Positions 41,566 to 43,842 of a stretch of DNA of 43,842 nt are shown piece by piece. The translations under genes were made by a program, and so were the position numbers. How positions within the stretch are numbered: position 1 is the stretch's first letter; each line of letters opens with the position of its first letter. Source of the DNA: Lachnospiraceae bacterium UBA7199. GTDB taxonomy: Bacteria > Bacillota > Clostridia > Lachnospirales > Lachnospiraceae. The DNA is taken from assembly GCA_002490775.1 (NCBI GenBank), contig DKUR01000042.1, positions 1 through 43,842 on the forward strand, read 5' to 3'. The notes under the pieces were generated by a model. It worked only from the letters and a program-made list of their open reading frames with translations, was not told the origin of the DNA and did no database searches.

Positions 41566-43692
41566 ATGTTAAAGCAGATGTTTCTATGTGTTCTGTCATT
41601 GTCATTGTCAGGTGCATTGACAGGTTTGTTGATTTTAATAATACGTCCTGTGACAAAGCGGTTCCTTTCCAAAAGCTGGAACTACTATATCTGGCTGCTG
41701 GTGGTTGCAAGGCTGATGATTCCTGTTTCTGTTGAAATGGACTTTTGGCATATAACGCTGCCTATCCCGTCAGATGGGATACAGGCACAAAAGGAAATAC
41801 AGGAATTTGGCGGGATGCCAGGTCAAAGCAATGCACTGGAGCCGACGGAAGCATTAGAACCAGCAGAAAAGCCGGGTACTTTTGATGGAAAGGAATCGGC
41901 GCAGTTAAACTGGACAGAGGCGCAGGAGGCGGACTTTGAAGTAACTTCCAACAAGACGATTCCGCGACAGACAAATCTCTGGCAGGCAGCAGGAATTTTG
42001 TGGTTATTAGGAGCATTTCTTATTTTGACAATAAAAATAAAGGATTACCAGAATTTTGCATATCATGTGAAAAAAGAATGGATGCCGGTTTTGAATAGTC
42101 AGGTGCTTGCGGTGGAGAATGAAATATGCAAAAGGCTTCACGTGAGAAAGACTCCTCAGATCTATGAAACCAAAGCAATATCCGCCCCTATCACTATTGG
42201 ACTGATTCGTCCGGTGATCGTTCTTCCAAAGGAAGAAAAGGATATAGCACAGCTTCCCATAATTTTTCACCATGAACTGATTCATGTGAAAAGAAGGGAT
42301 TTGTGGTACAAATGGATATATCAGATTTTACTGGACATCCACTGGTTTAACCCGATGCTTTATCTGATTGGCAGGAAATTAAATACGGACTGTGAGCTTT
42401 CCTGTGATGAGATGGTGCTTGCGTGTTTGACGAAAGAAGGGAAAAAGGCTTATGGCAATATTCTTTTAGATGCAGCGCAGAAAAGCATAAGCGCGGGCAG
42501 AAGGATACCATCCATAACGCTTTTGGAAAGGAAGCAGGATTTGAAAGAGCGTCTTAAGGGAATTCTTCAATATAAAAAGAAAAGTGGAATTAAAGTTTTA
42601 TTATCTATATTTTTGTCTGTTGGATTGATTGCTTTATCTGCATGCAGCAGCATAGAAGCCGGGGAAGACACTATGCCGGTTCATATTGCAGGAGAAAGCT
42701 GGGATGGGGAATATGATTCTTTTTGGGATGAGGCAGTATCCTGGATGATGGATTCCGGTCTGGACAGTTTTCTAGCAGAGTCGGTATATGTGGATAAAAA
42801 TGGCGAAGCATGGCGCGCTTATGAAGATGATACGCTGATTGCAGGAGAGGATCTATTAGATCAATACCACGTGTACAGTTATCGTGGCGGCCAGCGGATT
42901 GAATGCAACGGAATGTTTTTAAATGGCACTGACAGCGTGCTGATCGTCAATGCGCCTAAAGAAACAGAAGTTCAGGTAAAGTCGGCGTTTACGGTGTTAA
43001 GTGGCAAATTTAAGCTGATTCATGTGCTGCCGGATGGAACAGTGGAGGTAATTAACGAAGCAGGAGAAAAAGATACTGTCGGCATTACAATGGAAGAAGG
43101 CAGAAATGTGGTTAAGTTTGTGGGGCAGGGAGCCAAAGTGAGAGACTTAAATGTCAGTTTTTCTTTAAAGGAGAAGGATTTTGATGCTGTTTTTTACTCT
43201 GAGGGTAGTGAGAAGGCAGAAGAAATTAATGAGAGGATAAAAACAGGCAAGATCAGCAAAGAGGAAGTGATGGAGCACTTATATGATCTGGAAGATGAAG
43301 ACTTAAGCCAGGCTTTTGCACAGCTCTTAAAACAGGGAGAAATATTTGATAAGGATGAGCTTTTATATATCATTATTTATTCTGATTCGGAGTTGTCCGG
43401 CAGATATCTTGCCGAAGCTGTAAAAAACGGAGAAGTGGAGGTTCCTGCGGAACTGACAATTTCAGAAATCAAATATTATCTGGGAGAAGAAAGCTTAGAA
43501 CAGCTTCTTTTGGCATTAGGGGATGAAATTACCTTTGATATTCTGTATGATTGTGCACCCTACTTATCTCAAAACGGTTTGGAAAAGTGCTTGACACAAT
43601 ATATGGAAGCAGGTAATCAGCTTACCGGGCTGCAGTTCCAAAAAATTAGTGTTTATATGGACGAGGATACGCTGGATAAAATCAAGATTTAA
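41566..43692 (+). CDS. BlaR1-like M56 metalloprotease with an internal lipobox-like site and novel C-terminal domain (second pair)
   Basis: The N-terminal M56 region has helices at about 5-25, 35-53 and 145-160, and the zinc motif H236-E237-x2-H240 in HHELIHVKRRDL, then FNPMLYLIGRKLNTDCELSCDEMVL. At about 345-360 a hydrophobic helix ends in LSACSS (C360), which looks like a lipoprotein processing site in the middle of the protein. The remaining 348 residues are extracytoplasmic: a beta-rich part followed by acidic helical repeats (EELSGRYL, LAEAV, LEQLLLAL). No penicillin-binding motif is seen. AGGAGGGAATAAAT precedes ATG 41566. It would sense a cell-envelope signal and release the adjacent repressor. 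Confidence 0.87.
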   Translation: MLKQMFLCVLSLSLSGALTGLLILIIRPVTKRFLSKSWNYYIWLLVVARLMIPVSVEMDFWHITLPIPSDGIQAQKEIQEFGGMPGQSNALEPTEALEPAEKPGTFDGKESAQLNWTEAQEADFEVTSNKTIPRQTNLWQAAGILWLLGAFLILTIKIKDYQNFAYHVKKEWMPVLNSQVLAVENEICKRLHVRKTPQIYETKAISAPITIGLIRPVIVLPKEEKDIAQLPIIFHHELIHVKRRDLWYKWIYQILLDIHWFNPMLYLIGRKLNTDCELSCDEMVLACLTKEGKKAYGNILLDAAQKSISAGRRIPSITLLERKQDLKERLKGILQYKKKSGIKVLLSIFLSVGLIALSACSSIEAGEDTMPVHIAGESWDGEYDSFWDEAVSWMMDSGLDSFLAESVYVDKNGEAWRAYEDDTLIAGEDLLDQYHVYSYRGGQRIECNGMFLNGTDSVLIVNAPKETEVQVKSAFTVLSGKFKLIHVLPDGTVEVINEAGEKDTVGITMEEGRNVVKFVGQGAKVRDLNVSFSLKEKDFDAVFYSEGSEKAEEINERIKTGKISKEEVMEHLYDLEDEDLSQAFAQLLKQGEIFDKDELLYIIIYSDSELSGRYLAEAVKNGEVEVPAELTISEIKYYLGEESLEQLLLALGDEITFDILYDCAPYLSQNGLEKCLTQYMEAGNQLTGLQFQKISVYMDEDTLDKIKI

Positions 43693-43722
43693 AAAACGAT
43701 AAAACAAGAAATTTAAATTATC

Positions 43723-43751
43723 TTGTCGTATAGAAACGCCCGTGCTATACT
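43723..43751 (+). promoter_or_regulatory. Sigma-A promoter for the terminal small gene
   Basis: TTGTCG (43723-43728), 17 bases and TATACT (43746-43751). It points to the small gene at 43821 and would give a leader of about 65 bases. Confidence 0.65.
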
Positions 43752-43785
43752 ATAGAAAAGGAGTAGTCGTGTTGCAAGGTGGCAG

Positions 43786-43812
43786 CCTCCCTAACTTGAA
43801 GAAGAAGGGAGG
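43786..43812 (+). promoter_or_regulatory. Ribosome-site-sequestering hairpin
   Basis: CCTCCCT (43786-43792) is perfectly complementary to AGGGAGG (43806-43812), which is the ribosome site eight bases before ATG 43821. A hairpin would hide it, a feature typical of tightly controlled small toxin genes. Confidence 0.65.
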
Positions 43813-43820
43813 TGATGTAG

Positions 43821-43842
43821 ATGAGTACCTACGAAGTTTTAA
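43821..43842 (+). CDS. Start of a putative holin-like small toxin gene (partial)
   Basis: ATG 43821 opens MSTYEVL before the window ends. This is the usual N terminus of the short single-helix 'holin-like toxin' proteins common in Lachnospiraceae and other Firmicutes, often parts of type I toxin-antitoxin loci. The clear promoter, the leader and the hidden ribosome site support that reading. Only seven codons are visible, so the assignment rests on these and on the context. Confidence 0.5.

Noticed and set aside
1..43842. CRISPR array, tRNA, rRNA or insertion sequence
   Set aside because: No repeat-spacer series, cloverleaf, ribosomal RNA stretch or transposase motif was found on either strand.

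Overview
The window looks like chromosome of a spore-forming, low-GC, Gram-positive anaerobe, most likely a Lachnospiraceae (Clostridium cluster XIVa) relative. This is inferred from strong AGGAGG-type ribosome binding sites, a SleL/YaaH-like spore hydrolase, a CotH protein, an S-box riboswitch before metK, BlaI/M56 pairs, a LanFEG-type transporter, c-di-GMP turnover proteins and the absence of respiratory genes. No rRNA, tRNA, CRISPR array, phage block or insertion sequence was seen.

Layout. 1-4.5 kb: a probable operon of a C_GCAxxG_C_C-GGDEF-EAL fusion and an 860-residue fusion (CoA-disulfide-reductase-like flavoprotein, rhodanese, siroheme/Fe-S module, ferredoxin clusters). 4.6-8.0 kb: pseB, a membrane dipeptidase preceded by a micro-ORF leader, and a convergent LysM-GH18 spore hydrolase. 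8.2-11.6 kb: an operon of VTC-domain protein, DUF4956 membrane protein and CotH kinase. 11.65-14.2 kb: a structured leader RNA, a UDP-sugar pyrophosphorylase and galE. 14.2-19.0 kb: a LanFEG/CprABC-type ABC transporter divergent from its two-component system, with four phased CTTACAT repeats between them. 19.1-21.2 kb: a low-GC, translationally coupled pair of a two-TM GAF-like protein and an Abi_2/HEPN protein with its own terminator, a candidate abortive-infection module. 21.4-26.9 kb: HlyIII/TrhA protein, an orphan solute-binding lipoprotein, a single-domain EamA protein, a small hypothetical, a small alarmone synthetase and an orphan AgrC-like ATPase domain. 26.9-34.7 kb: hairpin-rich non-coding stretch, coiled-coil tail-anchored protein, flavin reductase, dinB, LysM-G5-M23 endopeptidase, murA, HD-GYP phosphodiesterase and a hypothetical. 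34.8-38.8 kb: chemoreceptor, TIGR04076 protein, SAM-I riboswitch and metK. 38.9-43.7 kb: two tandem BlaI/M56 sensor-repressor pairs, each with its own type of palindromic operator. The window ends in the first codons of a probable holin-like small toxin gene.

How the parts fit. Several units are sense-and-respond modules: redox/sulfur with c-di-GMP, peptide-antibiotic detoxification, cell-wall stress through M56 proteases, (p)ppGpp synthesis and a possible phage-defence pair. The strongest candidates for undescribed biology are the redox-EAL plus sulfur-fusion operon, the GAF-like/HEPN pair, the VTC-DUF4956-CotH operon, the three-way-junction leader before the UDP-sugar genes and a dispersed palindrome that shows compensatory base changes between its two copies.
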